A stretch of 5,567 nt of DNA, taken from contig JAITDM010000167.1 in NCBI GenBank assembly GCA_031282535.1, positions 1-5,567 on the forward strand. Direction: 5' to 3'. The translations under genes were made by a program, and so were the position numbers. The notes beneath the pieces are model-generated. The model was not told where the DNA came from, made no database searches, and saw only the letters and a program-made list of their open reading frames with translations. This document shows positions 1-5,508 of this stretch, in pieces (the stretch's first letter is position 1; each line of letters opens with the position of its first letter). Source of the stretch: Oscillospiraceae bacterium. GTDB taxonomy: Bacteria; Bacillota; Clostridia; Oscillospirales; UBA929.

Positions 1-1272
1 GGTAAAGTAATCCCTAACCTTCGGGACGGCGCCAAATGCGCCCAGCAGGTATTGCTTCAGGAGCTTGCTGTCCTTGCGGACCCCCTTGAAATCGCTCAGG
101 GAATACAAAGTGCTCACACCGCGGCGATCCTTCTCCGTCAGATAGATCTGATCGCGCCGGAGTTCCTCCTCCAGAAGCAGCACGTCGTGGGTGGTGCAGA
201 TGAGTTGTGCGTGATTGGGGTTTTGAGACAGGGAATTGAACATCATCACCAGGTTTCTCACCAGGACCGGATGCAGCCGCGCGTCAATCTCATCGATCAG
301 GACGATATCGCCGTTTTCCAAGGCGCTGACAATGGGCCCGGCGATCTCAAACAGCTTCCGTGTCCCGGCGGATTCGTAAGAAATGTCCGTCTTGGCCGTC
401 CCGGACGCGGTCCAGGAGGCGTCGTAGAAGGGGCGTTTGATGATCAAATTGACGCTTTTTTTCCTCAGCAGGTCCCGCATCGCGTCGGGCGCCCTCCTTT
501 TTACAGAGGAGTCGGGCGATTTTCGCAGATTCGCTTCGTCTGTGACATCTACCTCGAAGTTCGAAATGTTCATATCGGCGTGTTGGAGGAGAGAAAGGAC
601 TTTCTCTTTTCCCTTTGCGTCCTTCTCCAGATAGTCCACCGTCGTCGAAAGCTGCGCGCCGATGTTGTCGGCGCTGAAGATCTGGATCCGGTCGAACCAC
701 TCGTAAATCTTCATCGCAAGCTCGTTGTTTCCAAAATTTGATAAACTCAGAAACAGGGTGTCCTCTCTGACGTTTTGTTTCAGATGCTCCACATTTTTCA
801 TGTCTTTTCCCGACGAGATGCTTCCGAACGAGGGTCCGTTCCGCCTGAAGACCTCGGTGCGCCGCTGTTGTTTTTTGTAGAGATGTTCTTGCACGACTTT
901 GCCGCGCGACAAGGCAAAGCCGTATTTATACATCACGTCGTCTATCAAAAAGCAGGCTTCAAAAGACATGGGTTTTGTCTCGGCTTCCTCATGGAAACAA
1001 AAACTGTGCGCGGCATGTGCCGTCGAAATCAGCAGGCTTTGTTTGCTGATTTCGGCCGTCACAATTTCTTTCATGAAGGAGAAAGCGCCGATAAAGTTTG
1101 ACTTGCCGCTTCCGTTCGCGCCAAACACAAGGGCGCACTTCAAAAGAAGCTCGTGCGCCGTGGGAAAGCAGTTGACCGCCCGGTACAGGGCATCGGCTCC
1201 GTTGGCGCACATGGAAAAAGAAGTCTCACCCCAAAAAGAGGTATAATTTTCAAAGGAAAATCCGACAAACAC
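1..1272 (-). CDS. AAA15-type (COG1106/RloA-like) ATPase, C-terminus beyond window edge
   Basis: An uninterrupted frame of 424 codons reads from a GTG at 1272-1270 off the left edge. The N-terminus (VFVGFSFENYTSFWGE) has the F-x-F-E-N-Y-x-S-F pattern typical of AAA15 ATPases, which fixes the start. GGGGG at 1284-1280, seven bases upstream, can serve as ribosome binding site. Residues 51-58 are a Walker A (GANGSGKS, K57, S58), 301-304 an SAGT signature-like motif, 323-330 a Walker B (IVLIDEID, D327, E328) followed by ARLHP, and 361-363 THD an H-switch. The ~240 residues between Walker A and the signature match the usual helical insertion of COG1106/AAA_21 proteins. No membrane segment or nuclease domain is visible. 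The last visible residues (YLLGAFGAVPKVRDYF) resemble the family's C-terminal end, so probably few residues are missing. Family members are predicted ABC-like ATPases, often paired with RloB or a TOPRIM partner in phage defence; that role here is inference, because the downstream gene is not visible. Confidence 0.9.
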   Translation of the reverse strand, partial: MFVGFSFENYTSFWGETSFSMCANGADALYRAVNCFPTAHELLLKCALVFGANGSGKSNFIGAFSFMKEIVTAEISKQSLLISTAHAAHSFCFHEEAETKPMSFEACFLIDDVMYKYGFALSRGKVVQEHLYKKQQRRTEVFRRNGPSFGSISSGKDMKNVEHLKQNVREDTLFLSLSNFGNNELAMKIYEWFDRIQIFSADNIGAQLSTTVDYLEKDAKGKEKVLSLLQHADMNISNFEVDVTDEANLRKSPDSSVKRRAPDAMRDLLRKKSVNLIIKRPFYDASWTASGTAKTDISYESAGTRKLFEIAGPIVSALENGDIVLIDEIDARLHPVLVRNLVMMFNSLSQNPNHAQLICTTHDVLLLEEELRRDQIYLTEKDRRGVSTLYSLSDFKGVRKDSKLLKQYLLGAFGAVPKVRDYFT

Positions 1273-1304
1273 ACCAACGCCCCCACACAAAGAATTTCAA
1301 CAAA

Positions 1305-1333
1305 AGCATACCCCAAGATGGGCGCGTTGTCAA
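1305..1333 (-). promoter_or_regulatory. Promoter of the AAA15 ATPase gene
   Basis: On the minus strand TTGACA (1333-1328, a perfect -35 box) is followed by exactly 17 bases and then TATGCT (1310-1305, four of six matches to TATAAT). Transcription would begin near 1298, giving a leader of about 26 bases before the GTG start at 1272. The ATPase therefore appears to have its own transcription, independent of the remnant genes upstream. Confidence 0.75.
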
Positions 1334-1379
1334 TTCTTGCTTTGCGCTTTTGTGCGATTTTCGTAAAAATAAATATTAG

Positions 1380-1470
1380 AACACCTCGCTGAAGAGGCAA
1401 AGACCTCCAGGGCGTCTGGAGCGGCGCCGAAAATACAAACGCTCCCGGCGCCGCTGCCAGCCGAGGTGTT
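1380..1470 (-). repeat. 91-base nested inverted repeat, possible terminator or small mobile element
   Basis: The outer arms are AACACCTCG (1380-1388) and CGAGGTGTT (1462-1470), a perfect 9-base inverted repeat. It extends inward by CTG/CAG (1389-1391 with 1458-1460), leaving one unpaired base at 1461. Inside lie GCGGCGCCG (1421-1429) with CGGCGCCGC (1446-1454), a perfect 9-base stem with a 16-base loop, and CTCCAG (1405-1410) with CTGGAG (1416-1421), a 6-base stem with a 5-base loop. The whole can fold as a three-way junction. The element begins five bases after the stop codon of the winged-helix fragment. In the minus direction it is followed by a T-rich stretch (1379-1363), which fits an intrinsic terminator, although 65 enclosed bases is unusual for one. 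Palindromic ends also fit a REP- or MITE-like repeat. No target-site duplication was seen. Confidence 0.7.
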
Positions 1471-1475
1471 TGCCA

Positions 1476-1781
1476 TCACTCAACGACATGCCAATGGCCG
1501 GATTTGTCCGATCCGACACGTCTGATCCGATTGGCCTGTTTCAAAGAGCGCAGTTCCCGGCTGACAGTTGTACGAGAGAGATCAAAAATTTCCACAATCT
1601 GCCTGACAGTAATTTTTGGATTTTCTGCCAAAATAGCTAAAATCTTCGCTTGCCGATTTACAGTCTCACTTACAGTCTCACTTACAGTCTCATCAACCGC
1701 AAACGCTTTGTGCGGGCGGATTGTCACGATGAAATAATGCCGACCCTCGTCGGTTTCGAACTCCGGTGAGGGGCGCTGTAT
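1476..1781 (-). pseudogene. C-terminal winged-helix fragment of a COG2865-like (AlbA_2/Schlafen-type) protein
   Basis: The frame is open from just after the TAG at 1784-1782 to a TGA at 1478-1476, about 101 codons. Its start, PSPEFETDEGRHYFIVTIRP, resembles the segment joining the ATP-binding part to the C-terminal tail of COG2865 proteins (AlbA_2 plus RecG-like helicase C-terminal region, annotated as putative DNA-binding or ATP-binding regulators). It is followed by an ETVSETVSETV repeat linker and a winged helix-turn-helix (ITVRQIVEIFDLSRTTVSRE, then a wing with GSDKSGHWHVVE), as in that family. The N-terminal several hundred residues are absent. The first possible initiator is a GTG at 1727, with no purine-rich ribosome binding site, so the fragment is probably not translated on its own. 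It could instead be a small HTH protein of 83 residues, but the family-like sequence upstream of that GTG argues for a truncated gene. Confidence 0.65.
1658..1693 (-). repeat. Three tandem 12-base repeats coding for an E-T-V-S linker
   Basis: TTACAGTCTCAC occurs three times head to tail (1658-1669, 1670-1681, 1682-1693; the last copy differs in its final base). The unit is a multiple of three, so it keeps the frame of the winged-helix fragment and encodes repeated ETVS just before the helix-turn-helix. Short ETx repeats at this place are common in COG2865-like proteins, where they form a flexible, length-variable linker. The repeat is too short and has no spacers, so it is not a CRISPR array. 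Confidence 0.85.
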
Positions 1782-1942
1782 CTATAAATATTTCCCCTCG
1801 AATTCGCTGATTGTCATAATTTTCGGACGTTCCAAATCGAGGCCTTTAAAATCTTTGTCACCCGTAATAAACACATCCACGTCCGCAATGATAGCGGAAG
1901 CCAATATTGGATAATCTTTTTTGTATCAAACATTACCCGCAT
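1782..1942 (-). pseudogene. PIN-family (VapC-like, COG1569 type) toxin with large internal deletion
   Basis: An ATG at 1942-1940, preceded by GGAGGT at 1953-1948, begins MRVMFDT, the usual N-terminus of COG1569 PIN toxins including the first catalytic aspartate (D6). About seven codons later the homology jumps to the family's C-terminal part in a different frame: KDYPILASAIIADVDVFITG then DKDFKGLDLERPKIMTISEF, ending EGKYL and TAG at 1784-1782. Intact relatives have about 140 residues; here roughly 7 plus 45 remain, so some 85-90 codons, including the central catalytic glutamate, are missing. Translation from the ATG would leave the toxin frame and stop at 1816-1814 after 42 residues. The gene overlaps the antitoxin end by 17 bases, as in working toxin-antitoxin operons. 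The original product would have been a metal-dependent ribonuclease; the remnant cannot form a PIN fold. The family assignment is from recognition of the motifs. Confidence 0.8.
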
Positions 1943-2204
1943 GCTGTACCTCCCACATGTCGCCGCGCACTTTTTTTACCAAGTCCACGACGTCCTGCTC
2001 GGAGTGCAGCCCGGCTCTTTCGGCCTCGCCAGCCATGTCGCGCTGAAATTCCGCGAAAGCAAGGCGGTTGGCATTTAAAAGAACGAAATCACCATTTTTT
2101 TCCATAAAAATGACCTTGTCCCCATCTTTCAATCCCAGCTTTTTGCGGATCTCAATGGGAATTGTCACCTGCCCCTTGACGGATACGCGCGCAATGTCCA
2201 ACAT
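1926..2204 (-). CDS. AbrB/MazE-type swapped-hairpin antitoxin (VapB-like)
   Basis: The 92-residue protein carries an N-terminal SpoVT/AbrB DNA-binding domain at about residues 4-46: IARVSVKGQVTIPIEIRKKL, then GLKDGDKVIFMEKNGDFVLLN. The remainder (48-92) is charged and helical, with EFQRDMAGEAERAG and SEQDVVDLVKKVR. This is the part that wraps the toxin in such pairs. The start is the ATG at 2204-2202, because GGGAGG at 2218-2213 sits eight bases upstream; a TTG at 2225 in the same frame lies upstream of that site and is unlikely. The stop TGA (1928-1926) overlaps the PIN toxin start. Known relatives neutralise the toxin and repress their own operon by binding its promoter. Here the antitoxin is intact while its toxin is deleted, so it is probably a solitary antitoxin or autorepressor. 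Base composition is lower in GC than in hemW and lepA, suggesting acquisition. Confidence 0.88.
   Translation of the reverse strand: MLDIARVSVKGQVTIPIEIRKKLGLKDGDKVIFMEKNGDFVLLNANRLAFAEFQRDMAGEAERAGLHSEQDVVDLVKKVRGDMWEVQHAGNV
1948..1953 (-). promoter_or_regulatory. Ribosome binding site of the deleted PIN toxin gene
   Basis: GGAGGT (1953-1948) lies five bases before the toxin ATG at 1942 and inside the end of the antitoxin coding region. The translation signal of the toxin is intact even though its body is deleted, which would permit translation of the 42-residue out-of-frame peptide. Confidence 0.7.
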
Positions 2205-2212
2205 AGCGATAA

Positions 2213-2218
2213 CCTCCC
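2213..2218 (-). promoter_or_regulatory. Ribosome binding site of the antitoxin gene
   Basis: GGGAGG (2218-2213) is eight bases upstream of the ATG at 2204. It decides this start over the in-frame TTG at 2225. Confidence 0.75.
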
Positions 2219-2263
2219 GGCGCAAAACAAAAATTCCGCGATTTATTTTACTTTCCTTACTCC

Positions 2264-2292
2264 ATTATGCGCTATCATATGAAAAAAAGCAA
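2264..2292 (-). promoter_or_regulatory. Candidate promoter of the antitoxin/toxin operon
   Basis: TTGCTT (2292-2287, three of six matches to TTGACA) is followed by 17 bases and CATAAT (2269-2264, five of six matches to TATAAT). The -35 box starts just after the hemW stop codon, and the site lies in an A/T-rich stretch unlike the GC-rich genes to the right. The AbrB protein would be expected to bind here by analogy with related operons, but no clear operator palindrome was identified. Confidence 0.5.
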
Positions 2293-2293
2293 G

Positions 2294-3445
2294 TCACATC
2301 CCCTCCGCCCGGGCGTCTAGGACGTCCGCGATGATCCGGTTGGAGAGCAAAAACCCCTGCGGCGTCAGGCGCCAGCGGTCCCCTTCGCCGCGGGCGAGAC
2401 CGCGGGCGGCTTGGACCTCCAGGGCGCGCTCAATGGGTTCGAAGTTTTGCTTGTACAGACGGACATACTCGTTGCCCGAGATGCCGTCCGTCGTGCGCAG
2501 GCGCAGCATCAAGTACTCCGCCGCCCGCGCCTCGATGGGGAGATCCTCCATCTCGTGCAGGATGTCGCCGCCGTCCAGTACGCCGCGCACGTAGCCCGTG
2601 AAGTCGCGGACATACGACCAGCGCCGGCCGCCAAAGTCCGAACAGGCCGACGGACCCAGCCCTATGTAGGGCGCCAGCGTCCAGTACTTCAAATTGTGGC
2701 GCGAAACATGCCCGGCTTTGGCAAAATTCGAGATCTCATATTGATGATATCCATTTTCTTCCAAAATAGAGACGGCGGCCAGGTATTGGTCGGCCTGCGT
2801 GTCGTCGTCGGGGAAGGCGTAGTCGGCCCGGTCGCGCCAGAGCGGCGTGCCCTCCTCCAGCTTGAGGCCGTAACAGGAGATGTGTTCGGGCTCCCACGCG
2901 GCGGCTTCGAGCAGCGTCGCGCGCCACTCCTGCGTCGTCTGCCCGGGCAGGCCGTAGAGCAGATCGACGCCGATGTTGTCAAAGCCGGCCGCCCGCGCCT
3001 CCTCAAAGGCGGCCCGCGCCTGGCGCGCGTTGTGGACCCGCCCCAGCAGGGCGAGCGCGTCGTCGTCCAGCGACTGCACGCCGAGGGAGAGCCGGTTGAA
3101 CCCCGCCCGCCGCAGCTTGGCCAGCAGTTTGCCGTCCACGGTGCCGGGGTTTGCCTCCAGCGTGATCTCCGCGCCGGCGGCCAGCGGGAGCCGCCGGCGG
3201 ATGAGATCCAGCAGCGCTTGCAGCGGCTTGAACCCCAGCACGGGCGGCGTGCCGCCGCCGAAGTAGACCGTGTCCACCGTGTGGCGGGCGAGGGTGGGCG
3301 CCGTCTCCGTCAGGTGGACGGCCAGCGCCTTGGCGTAGGTCTGCTTGGCGCGCTCGTCCCCGTCCGGCATCGAGTAGAAATCGCAGTAGTCGCATTTTTT
3401 TTGGCAAAACGGAATGTGGAGATACAGCCCCACTGCCTGCCCCAT
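2294..3445 (-). CDS. hemW: Radical SAM heme chaperone HemW
   Basis: The 383-residue product is close to the usual HemW length (375-400). The N-terminus GLYLHIPFCQKKCDYCDFYS holds the radical-SAM CxxxCxxC cluster ligands C14, C18 and C21. Phenylalanine follows at 23, where true coproporphyrinogen dehydrogenase HemN has a fourth cysteine, so HemW is favoured over HemN. Further motifs are GGGTP (63-67), ITLEANPGT (94-102), RLSLGVQS (118-125), YGLPGQT (164-170), YEISNFA (236-242) and HNLKYW (250-255), followed by a HemN_C domain ending RLTPQGFLLSNRII (359-372). HemW binds a 4Fe-4S cluster, S-adenosylmethionine and heme, and delivers heme to target proteins; it is often misannotated as an oxygen-independent coproporphyrinogen oxidase. 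The ATG at 3445 is preferred, with GGGGG eight bases upstream; an in-frame ATG at 3460 (adding MGACA) is possible. The gene follows lepA after 47 bases, a common Bacillota order, presumably as one operon. Confidence 0.95.
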   Translation of the reverse strand: MGQAVGLYLHIPFCQKKCDYCDFYSMPDGDERAKQTYAKALAVHLTETAPTLARHTVDTVYFGGGTPPVLGFKPLQALLDLIRRRLPLAAGAEITLEANPGTVDGKLLAKLRRAGFNRLSLGVQSLDDDALALLGRVHNARQARAAFEEARAAGFDNIGVDLLYGLPGQTTQEWRATLLEAAAWEPEHISCYGLKLEEGTPLWRDRADYAFPDDDTQADQYLAAVSILEENGYHQYEISNFAKAGHVSRHNLKYWTLAPYIGLGPSACSDFGGRRWSYVRDFTGYVRGVLDGGDILHEMEDLPIEARAAEYLMLRLRTTDGISGNEYVRLYKQNFEPIERALEVQAARGLARGEGDRWRLTPQGFLLSNRIIADVLDARAEGM

Positions 3446-3492
3446 CGCGCACGCCCCCATTCTAATCTGATGTCTCCGCCTGCAACGCGCGG

Positions 3493-5301
3493 CTATTCGT
3501 CCAATTTCAGTACGGCCATGAAGGCCTCCTGCGGCACCTCGACGCTGCCGAGGCTGCGCATGCGCTTCTTGCCCTCTTTCTGCTTTTCGAGCAGCTTCTT
3601 CTTCCGGGTGATGTCCCCGCCGTAGCATTTGGCCAGCACGTCCTTGCGCAGGGCCTTGACGGTCTCGCGGGCGATGATCTTCCCGCCGATCGCCACCTGC
3701 ACCGGCACCTCGAACATCTGCCGGGGGATGTTGTCCTTCAACTTCTCGGCGATGCGCCGCGCGCGCGGATACGCCTTCTCGGCGTGGACAATGAAGCTCA
3801 GCGCATCCACCGGGTCGCCGTTTAAAAGGACGTCCAGCTTCACAAGGTCGCTTTTGCGGTACTCGGAAAATTCGTAGTCGAGCGACGCGTACCCGCGCGT
3901 GCGGGACTTGAGCGCGTCGAAGAAGTCGTAGATGATCTCGCCGAGCGGCAGGTCGTAGTGCATCTCCACCCGGTCGGCGTCGAGATATTTCATGTCGCGG
4001 AACGTCCCGCGCCGCTCCTGGCACAGGTCCATGATGCTCCCGACGTACTCGGAGGGCGTCAGGACGTTTGCCTTGACAAAGGGCTCCTCCGGGTAGTCGA
4101 GCTCCGTGGGGTTCGGGTAGTTGAGCGGGTTGTCGATCAGCTCGGTCTCGCCGTTTGTCCGGTGGATCTTGTAGATGACGCTGGGCGCGGTCGTGATGAG
4201 GTCCAGGTTGTACTCCCGCTCCAGCCGCTCCTGGATGATCTCCATGTGCAAGAGCCCCAAAAAGCCGCAGCGAAAGCCGTAGCCCAGCGCCACCGAGGTC
4301 TCCGGCTCGAAGGTCAGGGAGGCGTCGTTCAGCTTCAGCTTGTCCAGCGCGTCGCGCAGGTCCGGGTACTTGGCGCCGTCGGCCGGGTAGACGCCGGAAA
4401 ACACCATCGGCTGCGCGCGGCGGTAGCCGGGCAGCGGCCGTACGGCGGGCCGGGCGTCGTCGGTGACCGTGTCGCCCACCTGGGTGTCGCGCACCGTCTT
4501 GATCGAGGCGGTGAAGTAGCCCACCTCGCCGGCCGTGAGTCCGTCGGCGCACGGCTCCATCCCGAGCGGACGCAGCACGCCGGTCTCCACGACCTCGAAC
4601 ACCGCGCCGGTCGCCATCATGCGGATGACCTGCCCCGGCTGCAGCCGCCCCTCCATCAGCCGGATGTAGACGATGACGCCCCGGTAGGAGTCGTATTGGC
4701 TGTCAAAGATCAGCGCGCGCAGCGGCGCGTCCGCGTCGCCCACGGGCGCGGGGATGCCGGACACAATGGCCTCCAGCACCGCGTCGATGCCCTGCCCCAG
4801 TTTGGCCGAGACGCGGGGCGCGTCTATCGCGGGCAGGCCGATGACGTGTTCGATCTCCTGCGCGGCCCGCTCCGGGTCGGCGGAGGGCAGGTCGATCTTG
4901 TTGAGGATCGGCAGGACCTCGAGGTCGTGTTCGAGCGCCAGGTAGGTGTTGGCCAGGGTCTGCGCCTCGATGCCCTGCGCGGCGTCCACCACCAGCAGCG
5001 CGCCCTCGCAGGCGGCCAGGCTGCGGGACACCTCGTAGTTGAAATCCACATGGCCCGGCGTGTCGATGAGATTCAGCACATACGCCTGTCCGTCGGCCGC
5101 CGTATAGTCGAGCCGCACGGCGCGCGCCTTGATCGTAATGCCCCGCTCGCGCTCCAGATCCATGTTGTCCAGGATCTGATCGGCCATCTCGCGCTGGGCC
5201 ACCGCGTGGGTGGACTCGATCAGCCGGTCGGCCAGCGTGGATTTCCCGTGGTCGATGTGAGCGATGATGCAAAAATTGCGCAGCATGTCTTGTGTTACCA
5301 C
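3493..5301 (-). CDS. lepA: Elongation factor 4 (LepA), ribosome-associated GTPase
   Basis: The 602-residue product has the full LepA length. GTPase motifs: G1 AHIDHGKST (14-22), switch I region RERGITIKA (51-59), G3 DTPGH (80-84, with catalytic H84), G4 NKID (134-137) and G5 SAK (165-167). EF-G-like domains II, III and V follow, with GYGFRCGFLGLLHMEIIQER characteristic of LepA. The LepA-specific C-terminal domain ends GKKRMRSLGS (577-586) and VEVPQEAFMAVLKL (587-600). LepA binds the ribosome and is linked to back-translocation or initiation and ribosome biogenesis, especially under ionic or cold stress. The start is the GTG at 5301-5299, because GGAAGGAG (5316-5309) is seven bases upstream; the GTG at 5319 lies upstream of this site, and the ATG at 5286 is a less well placed alternative. 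A strong promoter and a GC-rich leader hairpin precede it; hemW follows. No motif is missing. Confidence 0.98.
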   Translation of the reverse strand: MVTQDMLRNFCIIAHIDHGKSTLADRLIESTHAVAQREMADQILDNMDLERERGITIKARAVRLDYTAADGQAYVLNLIDTPGHVDFNYEVSRSLAACEGALLVVDAAQGIEAQTLANTYLALEHDLEVLPILNKIDLPSADPERAAQEIEHVIGLPAIDAPRVSAKLGQGIDAVLEAIVSGIPAPVGDADAPLRALIFDSQYDSYRGVIVYIRLMEGRLQPGQVIRMMATGAVFEVVETGVLRPLGMEPCADGLTAGEVGYFTASIKTVRDTQVGDTVTDDARPAVRPLPGYRRAQPMVFSGVYPADGAKYPDLRDALDKLKLNDASLTFEPETSVALGYGFRCGFLGLLHMEIIQERLEREYNLDLITTAPSVIYKIHRTNGETELIDNPLNYPNPTELDYPEEPFVKANVLTPSEYVGSIMDLCQERRGTFRDMKYLDADRVEMHYDLPLGEIIYDFFDALKSRTRGYASLDYEFSEYRKSDLVKLDVLLNGDPVDALSFIVHAEKAYPRARRIAEKLKDNIPRQMFEVPVQVAIGGKIIARETVKALRKDVLAKCYGGDITRKKKLLEKQKEGKKRMRSLGSVEVPQEAFMAVLKLDE

Positions 5302-5308
5302 CGGAAGT

Positions 5309-5316
5309 CTCCTTCC
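5309..5316 (-). promoter_or_regulatory. Ribosome binding site of lepA
   Basis: GGAAGGAG (5316-5309) is seven bases before the GTG at 5301. It contradicts the longer frame starting with GTG at 5319, because the site would then lie within the coding region. Confidence 0.8.
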
Positions 5317-5320
5317 CACC

Positions 5321-5345
5321 GCGCGGGGGCCGCGGCCCCTCGCGC
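5321..5345 (-). other. GC-rich hairpin in the lepA leader
   Basis: GGGGCCGCGGCCCC (5326-5339) is a perfect 14-base palindrome. It is flanked by GCGCG (5321-5325) and CGCGC (5341-5345), which pair with a single unpaired T at 5340. The resulting stem of about ten G-C pairs lies between the predicted lepA transcription start (near 5351) and the lepA ribosome binding site, ending four bases before it. No T tract follows in either direction, so it is not a terminator. It could limit or time ribosome access or protect the mRNA 5' end; these roles are inference. Confidence 0.65.
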
Positions 5346-5357
5346 CTTTGTACTCAA

Positions 5358-5386
5358 AGTGTAGCCTATGTTCGCGCGCGTGTCAA
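5358..5386 (-). promoter_or_regulatory. Promoter of the lepA-hemW operon
   Basis: TTGACA (5386-5381, a perfect -35 box), 17 bases, then TACACT (5363-5358, four of six matches to TATAAT). The start of transcription would be near 5351, leaving about 50 leader bases before the lepA GTG. It has the same architecture as the promoter at 1305-1333. Confidence 0.75.
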
Positions 5387-5401
5387 GCCGCATACCGGGG
5401 C

Positions 5402-5439
5402 CAGGGGAGCGGGAACGGCGCAACGATCCCCTGCGCCGT
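5402..5439 (+). other. Two overlapping stems in the upstream region of the divergent gene
   Basis: ACGGCGCA (5415-5422) pairs perfectly with TGCGCCGT (5432-5439) across a 9-base loop. CAGGGGA (5402-5408) pairs perfectly with TCCCCTG (5427-5433). The two share 5432-5433, so they either compete or, with GGGGA (5404-5408) pairing to TCCCC in the loop (5427-5431), form an H-type pseudoknot. GATTTT follows the first stem but is a weak terminator tail. No convincing plus-strand promoter was found, so transcription across it is assumed, not shown. Confidence 0.4.
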
Positions 5440-5495
5440 GATTTTAAGGTATGGGTCCGCGGCGATCGGGCGATACTGAAACGGGAGGAGCGGCG

Positions 5496-5502
5496 AAAGG
5501 AG
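5496..5502 (+). promoter_or_regulatory. Ribosome binding site of the divergent plus-strand gene
   Basis: AAAGGAG (5496-5502) lies six bases before the ATG at 5509. This strong site is the main evidence that the short frame reaching the window edge is a real gene. Confidence 0.7.
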
Positions 5503-5508
5503 ACGCAT

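Noticed and set aside
52..741. Plus-strand open frame of 229 codons
   Set aside because: It lies antisense to the AAA15 ATPase, whose motifs are clear on the minus strand. Its translation shows no recognisable domain.
1658..1693. Tandem repeats as a CRISPR-like array
   Set aside because: The units are 12 bases with no spacers and keep a coding frame (E-T-V-S linker).
1752..1764. GGTTTCGAACTCC resembles a tRNA T-arm
   Set aside because: No matching acceptor, D-arm or anticodon arm is found nearby, and the stretch encodes part of the COG2865-like fragment on the minus strand.
2281..2300. T-rich run after hemW (2288-2282 on the minus strand) as an intrinsic terminator
   Set aside because: No convincing GC stem precedes the run; only the loop-less palindrome CGCCCGGGCG lies upstream inside hemW. 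The run fits better in the spacer of the antitoxin promoter.
2411..3625. Plus-strand open frame of 404 codons across hemW
   Set aside because: Antisense shadow of hemW, with low-complexity R/Q/V-rich translation.
3446..4552. In-frame upstream extension of hemW through the lepA coding region, giving a 752-residue protein
   Set aside because: The added part is arginine- and glycine-rich nonsense out of frame with lepA. HemW motifs begin right after the ATG at 3445 and the product then has the normal family length.
3958..5364. Plus-strand open frame of 468 codons across lepA
   Set aside because: It is a mirror frame caused by the high GC content and codon bias of lepA. The translation is rich in repeated V, H, R, G and Q and has no domain.
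5264..5479. Plus-strand open frame of 71 codons over the lepA start and promoter
   Set aside because: It overlaps the lepA start, leader hairpin and promoter, has no ribosome binding site, and its translation is not family-like.
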